Part shown: one piece after another, positions 18,419-26,884 of the stretch
How the letters are laid out: each line of letters begins with the position of its first letter
How positions within the stretch are numbered: position 1 is the first letter of the stretch
NCBI RefSeq assembly: GCF_001905885.1
Contig: NZ_LIYH01000002.1
Span: forward strand, 1,169,591-1,233,590
Source of the DNA: Streptomyces sp. CB03234
GTDB taxonomy: Bacteria > Actinomycetota > Actinomycetes > Streptomycetales > Streptomycetaceae
Direction: 5' to 3'
DNA length: 64,000 nt
Program-made: the position numbers and the translations under genes
Notes under the pieces: generated by a model
What the model was told of the DNA's origin: nothing
The model's input: only the letters and a program-made list of their open reading frames with translations
Database searches by the model: none

Positions 18419-18604
18419 ATGAAGACGACGATGACCATGCGCAGCATCGCCAACCCGCGCCGCACCACCCTGATGCACCTGGCCGACGCCGGTGAGCTCG
18501 ACCAGGGCGTGCGGCCGGACCACTCGGTCGACCTCCCCGCCAGCACCGCCAACCCGCGCCGTACGACCCTGATGGACGCTCCCGTCCCGGCCGCACGCTC
18601 ATAA
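18419..18604 (+). CDS. Small protein with duplicated ANPRRTTLM motif
   Basis: 61 residues, or 55 if translation starts at the ATG at 18437. The nonapeptide ANPRRTTLM occurs twice (18449-18475 and 18548-18574), 33 residues apart, with an acidic linker (HLADAGELDQGVRPDHSVDLPAS). The copies differ by silent changes, so the peptide is conserved over the DNA. Codon third positions are mostly G or C, as in real genes here. No family is recognised and there is no signal peptide or membrane segment. It is divergent from conservon 1 and upstream of an FAH-family gene. The start is weak: GAGG lies about 14 bp before 18419. Confidence 0.6.
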   Translation: MKTTMTMRSIANPRRTTLMHLADAGELDQGVRPDHSVDLPASTANPRRTTLMDAPVPAARS

Positions 18605-18681
18605 CGGCAGGTGGCGTGCGCCTCCCGCGTTAGCCTGGAGCGTCAGACTCCAGCCAGCGGAAGTAAGGGGCACGGCATCCC

Positions 18682-19470
18682 GTGCGCATCGCCAGGTTCT
18701 CCATCGACGGCAATGTCGCCTTCGGCGCGGTCGAGGGCGACAGCGCCCCCGGCGAAGAAGGCGCTCTCGTCCTCGACATCATCAAGGGTATTCCGTACGC
18801 CGACTTCGAACTCAGCGGGACCAAGGTCCCACTGAGCAAGGTCCGGCTGCTGCCGCCCGTCCTGCCCAACAAGGTCGTGGCCATCGGCCGCAACTACGCG
18901 GAGCACGCCGCGGAACTCGGCAACGAGGTCCCGGAGGTCCCCGTCGCCTTCTTCAAGCCCACCACCTCGGTGATCGGCTCCGGCGACGCCATCGAGTACC
19001 CCTCCTTCTCGAACGAGCTGCACCACGAGGCGGAGCTCGCCGTCGTGATCGGCCGCATGTGCCGCGAGGTCCCGCGCGAGCGCGTCAAGGACGTCGTCTT
19101 CGGCTACACCTGCGCCAACGACGTCACCGCCCGCGACGTCCAGAAGCGCGAGAAGCAGTGGGCCCGCGCCAAGGGCTTCGACACCGCCTGCCCGCTCGGC
19201 CCCTGGGTGGAGACCGACCTCGACCCCGCCGACGTCACGATCCAGTGCACCGTCAACGGAGAACAGCGCCAGCTGGGTCGTACGAGCGACATGATCCACT
19301 CCATCGAGGACCTGGTCGTCCACATCACCGAGGCCATGACGCTGCTCCCGGGCGACGTCATCCTCACCGGCACCCCGGCCGGGGTCGGACCGCTCAACGT
19401 CGGCGACGAGGTCGCCGTCACCATCGAAGGCATCGGCACTCTCACCAACAAGGTGATCAAGCGTGGCTAA
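18682..19470 (+). CDS. Fumarylacetoacetate hydrolase family protein
   Basis: 262 residues with the C-terminal FAH fold. The divalent-metal site (HHEAELAVVIG, with its two acidic ligands) and NDVTARDVQ are conserved. Members hydrolyse C-C bonds or decarboxylate beta-keto acids (for example 2-hydroxyhepta-2,4-diene-1,7-dioate isomerase or acylpyruvase), so the substrate is not fixed by homology. GTG 18682 has an AAGGGG site. Its end overlaps gltX by 8 bp, so the two are co-translated. Confidence 0.88.
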   Translation: MRIARFSIDGNVAFGAVEGDSAPGEEGALVLDIIKGIPYADFELSGTKVPLSKVRLLPPVLPNKVVAIGRNYAEHAAELGNEVPEVPVAFFKPTTSVIGSGDAIEYPSFSNELHHEAELAVVIGRMCREVPRERVKDVVFGYTCANDVTARDVQKREKQWARAKGFDTACPLGPWVETDLDPADVTIQCTVNGEQRQLGRTSDMIHSIEDLVVHITEAMTLLPGDVILTGTPAGVGPLNVGDEVAVTIEGIGTLTNKVIKRG

Positions 19471-20935
19471 CGCGATCCGCGTACGTTTCTGTCCCTCGCC
19501 GACCGGCAACCCCCACGTGGGCCTGGTCCGCACCGCCCTGTTCAACTGGGCCTTCGCCCGCCACCACCAGGGCACCATGGTCTTCCGCATCGAGGACACC
19601 GACGCGGCCCGCGACTCGGAGGAGTCCTACCAGCAGCTCCTCGACTCGCTGCGCTGGCTCGGCCTCGACTGGGACGAGGGCCCGGAGGTCGGTGGCCCCC
19701 ACGCCCCGTACCGCCAGTCGCAGCGCATGGACATCTACAAGGACGTCGCGGACAAGCTGCTCAGCGGCGGCTACGCGTACCGCTGCTACTGCACCGCCAC
19801 CGAGCTCGACGAGCGCCGCGAGGCCGCCCGCGCCGCCGGCCGGCCGTCCGGCTACGACGGGAAGTGCCGCGACCTGACCGCCGAGCAGACGGCGGCGTAC
19901 GAGGCCGAGGGCCGCGAGTCGATCGTCCGCTTCCGGATGCCCGACGAGCCGATCACCTTCACCGACCTGGTCCGCGGCGAGCTGACCTTCACCCCGGACA
20001 ACGTCCCGGACTACGGCATCGTCCGCGCCAACGGCGCCCCCCTCTACACGCTCGTCAACCCCGTCGACGACGCGCTGATGGAGATCACCCACGTGCTGCG
20101 TGGCGAGGACCTGCTGTCCTCCACCCCGCGCCAGATCGCCCTCTACAAGGCGCTGATCGAGCTGGGCATCGCCAAGGGCATCCCCGCCTTCGGCCACCTG
20201 CCCTACGTCATGGGCGAGGGCAACAAGAAGCTCTCCAAGCGCGACCCGCAGGCCTCCCTGAACCTCTACCGGGAGCGCGGCTTCCTCCCCGAGGGCCTGC
20301 TGAACTACCTGTCCCTGCTCGGCTGGTCCTTCTCCGCCGACCAGGACGTCTTCACCATCCCCGAGATGATCGAGAAGTTCGACATCGCGGACGTCAACGC
20401 CAACCCGGCCCGCTTCGACCTGAAGAAGGCCGAGGCGATCAACGCCGACCACATCCGCATGCTGGACGTGAAGGCGTTCACCGCCGCCTGCGAGCCCTGG
20501 CTGAAGGCCCCGCACGCCCCCTGGGCGCCGGAGGACTTCGACCAGGCCGCCTGGGAGGCCATCGCGCCCCACGCCCAGACCCGCGTGACCGTCCTCTCCG
20601 ACATCACCGCCAACGTCGACTTCCTGTTCCTGAAGGAGCCCGTCCAGGACGAGGCCTCCTGGCAGAAGGCCATGAAGGAGGGCTCCGACGCCCTGCTGCG
20701 CACGGCCCGCCAGAAGCTGTCGGACGCGGACTGGACCAGCCCCGAGTCGCTGAAGAACGCCGTCCTCGCCGCCGGCGAGGAGCACGGCCTCAAGCTCGGC
20801 AAGGCTCAGGCCCCGGTCCGCGTCGCGGTCACCGGCCGCACGGTCGGCCTGCCGCTCTTCGAGTCCCTGGAGATCCTGGGCAAGGACCGCACCCTGGCCC
20901 GCATCGACGCCGCGCTGGCGAAGCTCGCCGCGTAA
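19463..20935 (+). CDS. gltX: Glutamyl-tRNA synthetase
   Basis: 490 residues, a class I aminoacyl-tRNA synthetase charging tRNA-Glu. The HIGH-type motif is in CPSPTGNPHVG near the N-terminus and the KMSKS-type motif is KKLSKRDPQ. The GTG start lies inside the end of the FAH gene. In most actinobacteria this enzyme is non-discriminating and also charges tRNA-Gln, which is then amidated. A tRNA-Glu/Gln cluster is 1.6 kb downstream. The stop codon is the first of four TAA codons in a short tandem repeat. Confidence 0.97.
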   Translation: MANAIRVRFCPSPTGNPHVGLVRTALFNWAFARHHQGTMVFRIEDTDAARDSEESYQQLLDSLRWLGLDWDEGPEVGGPHAPYRQSQRMDIYKDVADKLLSGGYAYRCYCTATELDERREAARAAGRPSGYDGKCRDLTAEQTAAYEAEGRESIVRFRMPDEPITFTDLVRGELTFTPDNVPDYGIVRANGAPLYTLVNPVDDALMEITHVLRGEDLLSSTPRQIALYKALIELGIAKGIPAFGHLPYVMGEGNKKLSKRDPQASLNLYRERGFLPEGLLNYLSLLGWSFSADQDVFTIPEMIEKFDIADVNANPARFDLKKAEAINADHIRMLDVKAFTAACEPWLKAPHAPWAPEDFDQAAWEAIAPHAQTRVTVLSDITANVDFLFLKEPVQDEASWQKAMKEGSDALLRTARQKLSDADWTSPESLKNAVLAAGEEHGLKLGKAQAPVRVAVTGRTVGLPLFESLEILGKDRTLARIDAALAKLAA

Positions 20936-20962
20936 GCCGCGTAAGCCGCGTAAGCCGCGTAA
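20927..20962 (+). repeat. Four tandem copies of GCCGCGTAA at the gltX stop
   Basis: The nine-base unit is repeated exactly four times, starting with the last two codons and stop of gltX. Each copy carries an in-frame TAA, so the stop is followed by three further stops. Confidence 0.95.
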
Positions 20963-20977
20963 GTCGCACGTCCTCGG

Positions 20978-21015
20978 GAAGGGGCGGCCACCGGACACCC
21001 GGTGGCCGCCCCTTC
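20978..21015 (+). terminator. Terminator of the FAH-gltX operon
   Basis: A perfect 17-bp stem (GAAGGGGCGGCCACCGG and complement) with an ACAC loop lies 43 bp after the gltX stop. Confidence 0.9.
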
Positions 21016-21088
21016 CGGCGTTGTCAGACCCGCGCACTAGGCTCCGACGCGTCGCAGCCACCTGCTCACGCCCTGGGGGACCAGCACC

Positions 21089-21766
21089 ATGCCCATGACC
21101 GCTCCCGACCTGACCCGGCACTTCACGCCGGGCCACTCCTTCCCGTACGAGTCGGGCGAGACCGGCACGGTTTCGGTGGCGGCCGGGGGCGAGCTGTGGC
21201 TCCCGAGCGGCCGTGTCGTGGCCTGCGACCCGTTCGTCTGCCTGGGCACCGGGGACACCGAGCCCTTCACCGCCGAGGTGACGCCGGGCCGGTACGCGGT
21301 GGAGGCGTCCGTCGTGACGATCACCGTGCCCGGCGAGCCGCCCTCCGACAGCCCCCACACGCGCGTGGCGGCCGCCCGCCTGGTGATCAAGGACACGCCC
21401 ACCGAGACCTGGGAGCTCGCCCTGCAGCCCGGCCAGGACCTGGCGGAACTGGGCGACGACGAGTTCTTCGGCTACGGCGTGGACGCCGGCACCGGCTGCT
21501 TCTACGACGCGGCGTGCGACGGCTCCTTCCCCGCCTGCGAGGGCGACGAGGGGCCGCTGTGGGACGCCTTCGACACGACCGCCTGGTCCCCTGGCCCGCA
21601 CGTGATCACCGACCCGGACACCGGCCATACCATCGCCGCCTTCACCTCGGGCTGGGGCGACGGCGCGTACCCCACCTGGGTGGGCCGGGACGCCTCCGGC
21701 GACGTCACCTGCTTCGTCACGGACTTCTTCGTCGTACCGCACGAGCCGGAGCAGGCCGCCGCGTAG
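21089..21766 (+). CDS. DUF4241 domain protein
   Basis: 225 residues matching the DUF4241 family in layout: an N-terminal beta-rich part (LWLPSGRVVACDPFVC), a central YAVEASVV strand, then GYGVDAGTGCFYD and the C-terminal FTSGWGDGAYPTWVGRD. Several Cys and acidic residues are conserved, but no function is known. There is no signal peptide. It is followed at 9 bp by a HAD hydrolase, so the two are likely one transcript. Confidence 0.8.
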   Translation: MPMTAPDLTRHFTPGHSFPYESGETGTVSVAAGGELWLPSGRVVACDPFVCLGTGDTEPFTAEVTPGRYAVEASVVTITVPGEPPSDSPHTRVAAARLVIKDTPTETWELALQPGQDLAELGDDEFFGYGVDAGTGCFYDAACDGSFPACEGDEGPLWDAFDTTAWSPGPHVITDPDTGHTIAAFTSGWGDGAYPTWVGRDASGDVTCFVTDFFVVPHEPEQAAA

Positions 21767-21775
21767 GCTCGGATC

Positions 21776-22495
21776 ATGCCGATCCGCGCCGTCCTGTGGG
21801 ACATCGATGACACGATCTTCGACTACGCGAGCGCCGACCGCGCCGGCATGCTGTGCCATCTGCGGGCCGAGGGCCTGGTGGACGGGTACGAGTCCGTCGA
21901 CCAGGCCCTCACCCGGTGGAAGGAGCTCACCACCCTCCACTGGCGGCGCTTCGAGGCCGGTGGCGTCGGGTTCGATGAGCAGCGGCGCGACCGGGTGCGG
22001 GACTTCCTGGGGGCCGACCTGAGCGACGCGGAGGCGGACGCCTGGTTCGACCGGTACATGAGGCACTACGAGGCCGCCTGGGAGCTCTTCCCGGACACCC
22101 TGCCCGTACTGGAGCTCCTGGCGGCCGACTACCGCCACGCCGTGCTGTCGAACTCCTCGATCCACAACCAGGACCGCAAGCTGCGCGTACTGGGCGTACG
22201 GGACCGTTTCGAGGCACTGCTGTGCGCGGCCGAGCTGGGCGTGGCCAAGCCCGCCCCCGCGGCCTTCCACGCCGCCTGTGACGCCCTGCGGCTGTGCCCG
22301 GCGGAGGTCGCGTACGTCGGTGACCACCCGGACATCGACGCCCGGGGGGCCGTCGAGGCCGGGCTCACCGGCATCTGGCTGGACCGGACGGGGATCGGCG
22401 GGAGACCCGAGCTCACCAGGATCACCGGCCTGGACCAGCTGCCCCCGCTGCTGCGCGGCGATACCCGTTTTGGAGCCCCGGACTCCTTCGGGTAA
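21776..22495 (+). CDS. HAD-superfamily hydrolase
   Basis: 239 residues. The haloacid dehalogenase motifs are complete: I, DIDDT (nucleophile Asp9 and general acid Asp11); II, SNSS; III, the Lys in GVAKPAP; IV, GDHPDID. An alpha-helical type I cap lies between motifs I and II. The family suggests a small-molecule phosphatase; the substrate is unknown. ATG at 21776, 9 bp after the DUF4241 stop. Confidence 0.9.
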   Translation: MPIRAVLWDIDDTIFDYASADRAGMLCHLRAEGLVDGYESVDQALTRWKELTTLHWRRFEAGGVGFDEQRRDRVRDFLGADLSDAEADAWFDRYMRHYEAAWELFPDTLPVLELLAADYRHAVLSNSSIHNQDRKLRVLGVRDRFEALLCAAELGVAKPAPAAFHAACDALRLCPAEVAYVGDHPDIDARGAVEAGLTGIWLDRTGIGGRPELTRITGLDQLPPLLRGDTRFGAPDSFG

Positions 22496-22585
22496 TGTTC
22501 TTTCTGCGCCAAGGGGAGCGGGCCGAAAGGGCCGGATCCCGGAAGCGTAACCCGAACAAAATCCCCAGCGGGGGTTGCGTTTTGG

Positions 22586-22657
22586 TGGCCTATGGTGTAA
22601 TTGGCAGCACGACTGATTCTGGTTCAGTTAGTCTAGGTTCGAGTCCTGGTAGGCCAG
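22586..22657 (+). tRNA. tRNA-Gln (anticodon CTG), copy 1
   Basis: 72 nt without CCA. The acceptor TGGCCTA pairs with TAGGCCA; anticodon stem ACTGA/TCAGT with loop TTCTGGT; T-loop TTCGAGT. It reads CAG codons. Confidence 0.97.
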
Positions 22658-22696
22658 CTCGCAGAGCTCATCTGCATCGCGGATCTCATCCGCAAA

Positions 22697-22769
22697 GCCC
22701 CCGTTGTGTAGCGGCCTAGCACGCTGCCCTCTCAAGGCAGTAGCGCCGGTTCGAATCCGGTCGGGGGTA
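22697..22769 (+). tRNA. tRNA-Glu (anticodon CTC), copy 1
   Basis: 73 nt. The acceptor GCCCCCG pairs with CGGGGGT (G1-U72 wobble); anticodon loop CTCTCAA. The anticodon stem is CTGCC/GGCAG, where the other two copies have CCGCC/GGCGG. Confidence 0.97.
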
Positions 22770-22829
22770 CAGATCCTTCCCGCGAGGTCGTCTGGGTAGC
22801 TCCCATGTCCTCGATGCAGGATCGCTAGG

Positions 22830-22902
22830 GCCCCCGTTGTGTAGCGGCCTAGCACGCCGCCCTCTCAAGGCGGTAGCGCCGGTTCGAATCCGGTCGGGGG
22901 TA
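22830..22902 (+). tRNA. tRNA-Glu (anticodon CTC), copy 2
   Basis: 73 nt, identical to copy 3 and differing from copy 1 only by a compensatory T-A to C-G change in the anticodon stem. Confidence 0.97.
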
Positions 22903-22918
22903 CTGGTCTAAACCACCA

Positions 22919-22990
22919 TGGGCTATGGTGTAATTGGCAGCACGAGTGATTCTGGTTCATTTAGTCTAGGTTCGAGTCCTGGTAGCCCAG
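22919..22990 (+). tRNA. tRNA-Gln (anticodon CTG), copy 2
   Basis: 72 nt. The acceptor is TGGGCTA/TAGCCCA and the anticodon stem AGTGA/TCATT contains a G-U pair, so it has drifted from copy 1 at paired positions. The loop TTCTGGT is the same. Confidence 0.96.
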
Positions 22991-23009
22991 CGCGTCAATC
23001 AGGATGCAC

Positions 23010-23082
23010 GCCCCCGTTGTGTAGCGGCCTAGCACGCCGCCCTCTCAAGGCGGTAGCGCCGGTTCGAATCCGGTCGGGGGTA
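23010..23082 (+). tRNA. tRNA-Glu (anticodon CTC), copy 3
   Basis: 73 nt, identical to copy 2. It is the last tRNA before the terminator, so the five tRNAs are probably one precursor. Confidence 0.97.
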
Positions 23083-23091
23083 CGTACAGGA

Positions 23092-23119
23092 GAAGCCCTC
23101 CCCAGCAGGGGAGGGCTTC
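23092..23119 (+). terminator. Terminator of the tRNA cluster
   Basis: GAAGCCCTCCCC-AGCA-GGGGAGGGCTTC, a perfect 12-bp stem followed by TTTGTG, starts 10 bp after the last tRNA. Confidence 0.9.
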
Positions 23120-23217
23120 TTTGTGTTCCAGGGCAGGGACGAGGGAGATGAGACAACTCCGGCCCACCGCTGCGGCGTTGAAGCGGTGAGCCGGGAGTCG
23201 GCAGCAGGGACGGACGG

Positions 23218-23934
23218 TCAGCCGGAGCGGCGCAGCGCGTCGGACAGGCGGGCGGCGGCGTCGATGACCGCCTGGGCGTGCATCCGGCCCGGGTGGCGGG
23301 TCAGGCGCTCGATCGGCCCCGAGACCGACACGGCGGCCACCACGCGGTTCGACGGGCCGCGTACGGGCGCGGAGACCGACGCCACGCCCGGCTCGCGCTC
23401 GCCGATCGACTGGGCCCAGCCGCGGCGCCGTACGCCCGACAGGGCCGTCGCCGTGAAGCGGGCGCCCTGCAGGCCACGGTGCAGCCGCTCCGGCTCCTCC
23501 CAGGCCATGAGGATCTGGGCCGAGGAGCCGGCCTTCATGGTGAGCGTGGAGCCGACCGGCACGGTGTCCCGCAGTCCGGACAGCCGCTCCGCCGCGGCGA
23601 CGCAGATGCGCATGTCGCCCTGGCGCCGGTAGAGCTGCGCGCTCTCCCCGGTCACGTCACGCAGATGAGTCAGTACCGGTCCGGCCGTGGCCAGCAGGCG
23701 GTCCTCACCGGCCGCGGCGGCGAGCTCCGCCAGCCGCGGGCCCAGGATGAACCGGCCCTGCATGTCCCTCGCCACCATCCGGTGGTGTTCCAGTGCCACG
23801 GCAAGGCGATGTGCCGTGGGTCGTGCGAGCCCTGTCGCCGCGACCAGCCCGGCGAGGGTGGCCGGACCGGACTCCAGGGCGCTCAATACCAGAGCTGCCT
23901 TGTCGAGAACGCCGACGCCGCTAGAGTTGTCCAT
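23218..23934 (-). CDS. ndgR: IclR-family regulator NdgR
   Basis: 238 residues. A winged helix-turn-helix at about 10-65 (ALVLSALESGPATLAGLVAATGL region) is followed by the IclR effector-binding domain. Its size and its position divergent from leuCD are those of NdgR, the regulator linking amino-acid-dependent growth, leucine synthesis and antibiotic production in S. coelicolor, reported to bind the ndgR-leuC intergenic region. The ATG at 23934 gives the conserved MDNSSGVGVLDKA start; the open frame continues upstream across the promoter region, which is not a sensible start. Confidence 0.92.
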   Translation of the reverse strand: MDNSSGVGVLDKAALVLSALESGPATLAGLVAATGLARPTAHRLAVALEHHRMVARDMQGRFILGPRLAELAAAAGEDRLLATAGPVLTHLRDVTGESAQLYRRQGDMRICVAAAERLSGLRDTVPVGSTLTMKAGSSAQILMAWEEPERLHRGLQGARFTATALSGVRRRGWAQSIGEREPGVASVSAPVRGPSNRVVAAVSVSGPIERLTRHPGRMHAQAVIDAAARLSDALRRSG

Positions 23935-23943
23935 GCAACGATA

Positions 23944-23963
23944 TTCACGTCTCACTCTGTGAA
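23944..23963. promoter_or_regulatory. Inverted repeat next to the ndgR start
   Basis: TTCAC and GTGAA, 5-bp arms with a 10-bp spacer, lie 10 bp upstream of the ndgR start codon. The position suits autorepression, and the geometry is possible for an IclR-type dimer. Confidence 0.45.
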
Positions 23964-23965
23964 AC

Positions 23966-23992
23966 GCAAGTTCAATTTCTCCAGGAACTTGC
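23966..23992. promoter_or_regulatory. Candidate NdgR operator in the ndgR-leuC intergenic region
   Basis: A perfect 8-bp inverted repeat, GCAAGTTC and GAACTTGC, with an 11-bp A/T-richer spacer lies between the divergent genes. It is the strongest symmetrical site in the interval where NdgR is known to act in S. coelicolor. It could also form an RNA hairpin in the leuC leader. Confidence 0.55.
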
Positions 23993-24122
23993 CACCCTGT
24001 ACGTACGACCCGACGACCACCGGGTCCGATGTCGACGTCCGACACGTGGAACGTGGGTTCACGGGCGTGGGCCCACTGATCTCTAGAGGTGCCGGCACAC
24101 CACGCCGGCCGGAGGGAAAGCG

Positions 24123-25547
24123 ATGGGTAGGACTCTCGCGGAGAAGGTCTGGGACGACCATGTCGTCCGGCGCGCCGAAGGCGAGCCCGACCTCCTCTTC
24201 ATCGATCTGCACCTGCTGCACGAGGTGACCAGCCCCCAGGCCTTCGACGGCCTGCGCAAGAGCGGCCGGCAGGTGCGGCGCCTCGACCTCACCATCGCTA
24301 CCGAGGACCACAACACCCCCACCCTCGACATCGACAAGCCGATCGCCGACCCGGTCTCCCGGGTCCAGCTGGAGACGCTGCGCAAGAACTGCGCCGACTT
24401 CGGCGTCCGCCTGCACCCGCTGGGCGACGTCGAGCAGGGCGTCGTCCACGTCGTGGGACCGCAGCTGGGCCTGACCCAGCCGGGCACCACCGTGGTCTGC
24501 GGCGACTCGCACACCTCCACGCACGGCGCCTTCGGCGCGCTCGCCTTCGGTATCGGCACCTCCCAGGTCGAGCACGTCCTGGCCACCCAGACGCTGCCCA
24601 TGGCCCGCCCCAAGACCATGGCGATCACGGTCGACGGCGAGCTGCCCGAGGACGTCACCGCCAAGGACCTGATCCTGGCGATCATCGCGAAGATCGGCAC
24701 CGGCGGCGGTCAGGGATACGTCCTGGAGTACCGCGGCTCCGCCATCGAGAAACTCTCGATGGAAGCCCGCATGACCATCTGCAACATGTCGATCGAGGCC
24801 GGCGCCCGCGCGGGCATGATCGCCCCGGACGAGACCACCTTCGCCTACCTCAAGGGCCGCGCCCACGCGCCCGAGGGCGAGGACTGGGACGCGGCGGTCG
24901 CCTACTGGAAGACCCTGAAGACGGACGAGGACGCGGTCTTCGACGCCGAGGTCGTCATCGACGCCGCCGAGCTGGCCCCCTTCGTCACCTGGGGCACCAA
25001 CCCCGGCCAGGGAGCGCCGCTTTCGGCGTCCGTCCCCGACCCGGCTTCGTACGAAGACGCTTCGGAGCGCCTGGCCGCCGAGAACGCCCTGAAGTACATG
25101 GGGTTGACCGCCGGACAGCCGCTGCGCGACATCAAGGTCGACACCGTCTTCGTAGGCTCCTGCACCAATGGCCGCATCGAGGACCTGCGCAACGCCGCCG
25201 CCATCCTGGACGGCCGCAAAGTCGCCGACGGCGTACGGATGCTGGTCGTCCCCGGCTCGGTCCGGGTCGCCCTCCAGGCCGTCGAGGAGGGCCTGGACAA
25301 GGTCTTCAAGGAGGCCGGGGCCGAATGGCGGCACGCGGGCTGCTCGATGTGCCTGGGCATGAACCCCGACCAACTCGCGCCCGGCGAGCGTTCCGCGTCC
25401 ACCTCCAACCGCAACTTCGAGGGCAGGCAGGGCAAGGGCGGCCGCACCCACCTGGTGTCTCCGCAGGTCGCCGCCGCCACCGCGGTACTGGGCCACCTGG
25501 CCTCCCCCGCCGACCTGTCCGAAGCCCCCGCGACCGCCGGAGTCTGA
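24123..25547 (+). CDS. leuC: 3-isopropylmalate dehydratase large subunit
   Basis: 474 residues, aconitase family, isomerising 2- to 3-isopropylmalate in leucine biosynthesis with LeuD. The [4Fe-4S] ligands are visible: Cys347 (VGSCTNGR), Cys407 and Cys410 (CSMCLGM). The ATG at 24123 follows GGAGGG. leuD starts 6 bp after the stop. Control by the divergent NdgR is expected. Confidence 0.97.
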   Translation: MGRTLAEKVWDDHVVRRAEGEPDLLFIDLHLLHEVTSPQAFDGLRKSGRQVRRLDLTIATEDHNTPTLDIDKPIADPVSRVQLETLRKNCADFGVRLHPLGDVEQGVVHVVGPQLGLTQPGTTVVCGDSHTSTHGAFGALAFGIGTSQVEHVLATQTLPMARPKTMAITVDGELPEDVTAKDLILAIIAKIGTGGGQGYVLEYRGSAIEKLSMEARMTICNMSIEAGARAGMIAPDETTFAYLKGRAHAPEGEDWDAAVAYWKTLKTDEDAVFDAEVVIDAAELAPFVTWGTNPGQGAPLSASVPDPASYEDASERLAAENALKYMGLTAGQPLRDIKVDTVFVGSCTNGRIEDLRNAAAILDGRKVADGVRMLVVPGSVRVALQAVEEGLDKVFKEAGAEWRHAGCSMCLGMNPDQLAPGERSASTSNRNFEGRQGKGGRTHLVSPQVAAATAVLGHLASPADLSEAPATAGV

Positions 25548-25553
25548 GCAACC

Positions 25554-26147
25554 ATGGAAGCTTTCACCACCCACACCGGCCGGGCCGTCCCGCTGCGCCG
25601 CAGCAATGTCGACACCGACCAGATCATCCCGGCGCACTGGCTGAAGAAGGTCACTCGCGACGGCTTCGAGGACGGCCTGTTCGAGGCCTGGCGCAAGGAC
25701 CCCGAGTTCGTCCTCAACCGCCCCGAGCGGCAGGGCGCCACGGTCCTGGTCGCCGGCCCCGACTTCGGCACCGGCTCCTCGCGCGAGCACGCCGTATGGG
25801 CGCTGCAGAACTACGGCTTCAAGGCCGTCATCTCCTCCCGCTTCGCCGACATCTTCCGTGGCAACTCGCTGAAGAACGGCCTGCTCACCGTGGTCCTCGA
25901 CCAGAAGACCGTGGACGCGCTGTGGGAGCTGACCGAGGCCGACCCGCAGGCGGAGGTCACCGTCGACCTCGAGGCGCGTGAGGTGCGCGCCGAGGGCATC
26001 ACCGCTGCCTTCGAACTCGACGAGAACGCCCGCTGGCGGCTGCTGAACGGCCTGGACGACATCAGCATCACGCTGCAGAACGAGGCGGACATCGCGGCGT
26101 ACGAGGCAAAGCGCCCCTCGCACAAGCCGCGCACCCTGGAGGTCTGA
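25554..26147 (+). CDS. leuD: 3-isopropylmalate dehydratase small subunit
   Basis: 197 residues, the swivel domain partner of Leu[15 protein letters not shown] near the N-terminus and [10 protein letters not shown] are the family motifs. The ATG at 25554 is tightly coupled to leuC. Confidence 0.97.
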   Translation: MEAFTTHTGRAVPLRRSNVDTDQIIPAHWLKKVTRDGFEDGLFEAWRKDPEFVLNRPERQGATVLVAGPDFGTGSSREHAVWALQNYGFKAVISSRFADIFRGNSLKNGLLTVVLDQKTVDALWELTEADPQAEVTVDLEAREVRAEGITAAFELDENARWRLLNGLDDISITLQNEADIAAYEAKRPSHKPRTLEV

Positions 26148-26177
26148 GCCTCCCGCCAGCCCCACGCGTCACCATCC

Positions 26178-26210
26178 GGTGCCCCCGGCCGATCCACGGC
26201 CGGGGGCACC
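26178..26210 (+). terminator. Terminator of leuCD
   Basis: A perfect 13-bp stem (GGTGCCCCCGGCC and complement) with a 7-nt loop lies 30 bp after the leuD stop. Confidence 0.9.
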
Positions 26211-26515
26211 GTCGTATGCGCGCGCTCAACTCCGCCGCGCGAACCGTGGAGACGATGGCCGAAAGTGGCCTTGTCTGTCATCGTGAGAGGCACCCGAGGG
26301 GCCATCCGGCTGACGCCGTTCCCGCGCCCTGGTACACCCCTCCCGGAGCATGCCGAGGGGGTGGTGGAGTGCCCGAACTCCGTGATGGCGCACGGTATTT
26401 GCGGCCCGGAGGGCCGCCGGCCGGTGAGGCCGTACGCAGGTCCCGAAACGCCGCCACAGCAGGCCAGTTACCCCCTACGGAGGCGACAACTCGCCCCAGA
26501 TGGCACAATCGGTGC
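26211..26515. other. Spacer between leuD and a small conserved gene
   Basis: About 305 bp. It contains a GCGGCCC-GGA-GGGCCGC hairpin at 26401-26417. Open frames across it lack ribosome binding sites. CACAAT at 26504-26509 just before the next ATG could be a -10, but no -35 is seen. Confidence 0.5.
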
Positions 26516-26743
26516 ATGGAACGCGACAGCCAACTCGAGCTCTATCAGGCCGTCGCGGCCCGGCTGAAAGAAGCGCACACCCGAGTGCGTGAACTGCAAG
26601 TCCCGGAGGGCGTAAGGATGACGCTGTCCCGGAAGCTGTTGGCCATCACGGCCGTGGCGAAGCACGACCTCGCGGGCGCGGCAAGGCGGCTGGACCGGTT
26701 GATGGAGGACGTCGACGAAGGCCGATTCCCTGAAGGGGACTGA
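26516..26743 (+). CDS. Small conserved actinobacterial protein, unknown function
   Basis: 75 residues, mostly helical and charged (LELYQAVAARLKEAHTRVRELQ, then MTLSRKLLAITAVAKHDLAGAARRLDRLMEDV). There is no signal or membrane segment. The place between leuD and hupS is conserved in Streptomyces. The ATG at 26516 begins MERDSQLELY; the frame is open far upstream, but that part is not coding-like and no ribosome binding site is seen at this or earlier starts. Confidence 0.7.
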   Translation: MERDSQLELYQAVAARLKEAHTRVRELQVPEGVRMTLSRKLLAITAVAKHDLAGAARRLDRLMEDVDEGRFPEGD

Positions 26744-26804
26744 CACTCGAACTCCGCGGCGGCCGACTTCGTTGCGGCACTAGGGTGATTAGCCCGTTTC
26801 GTGT

Positions 26805-26833
26805 TTGATTTGCGGTATATATCTGCCTAACGT
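26805..26833 (+). promoter_or_regulatory. Promoter of hupS
   Basis: TTGATT and TAACGT are separated by exactly 17 bp, a sigma-70/HrdB-like arrangement in a noticeably A/T-rich patch 50 bp upstream of hupS. Confidence 0.55.
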
Positions 26834-26884
26834 GCGAAAAAGCTTGAACACTTTCGTTCCGGCAATGTCTCCGAAGGGGAAGAC

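Noticed and set aside
19457..22327. 956-codon minus-strand frame across gltX, DUF4241 and HAD genes
   Set aside because: Spans three real genes on the other strand and their intergenic spacers, including the terminator.
26216..26515. Upstream extension of the 75-residue protein to 175 residues
   Set aside because: The added N-terminus has no coding-like codon pattern or ribosome binding site and starts inside the leuCD terminator tail.
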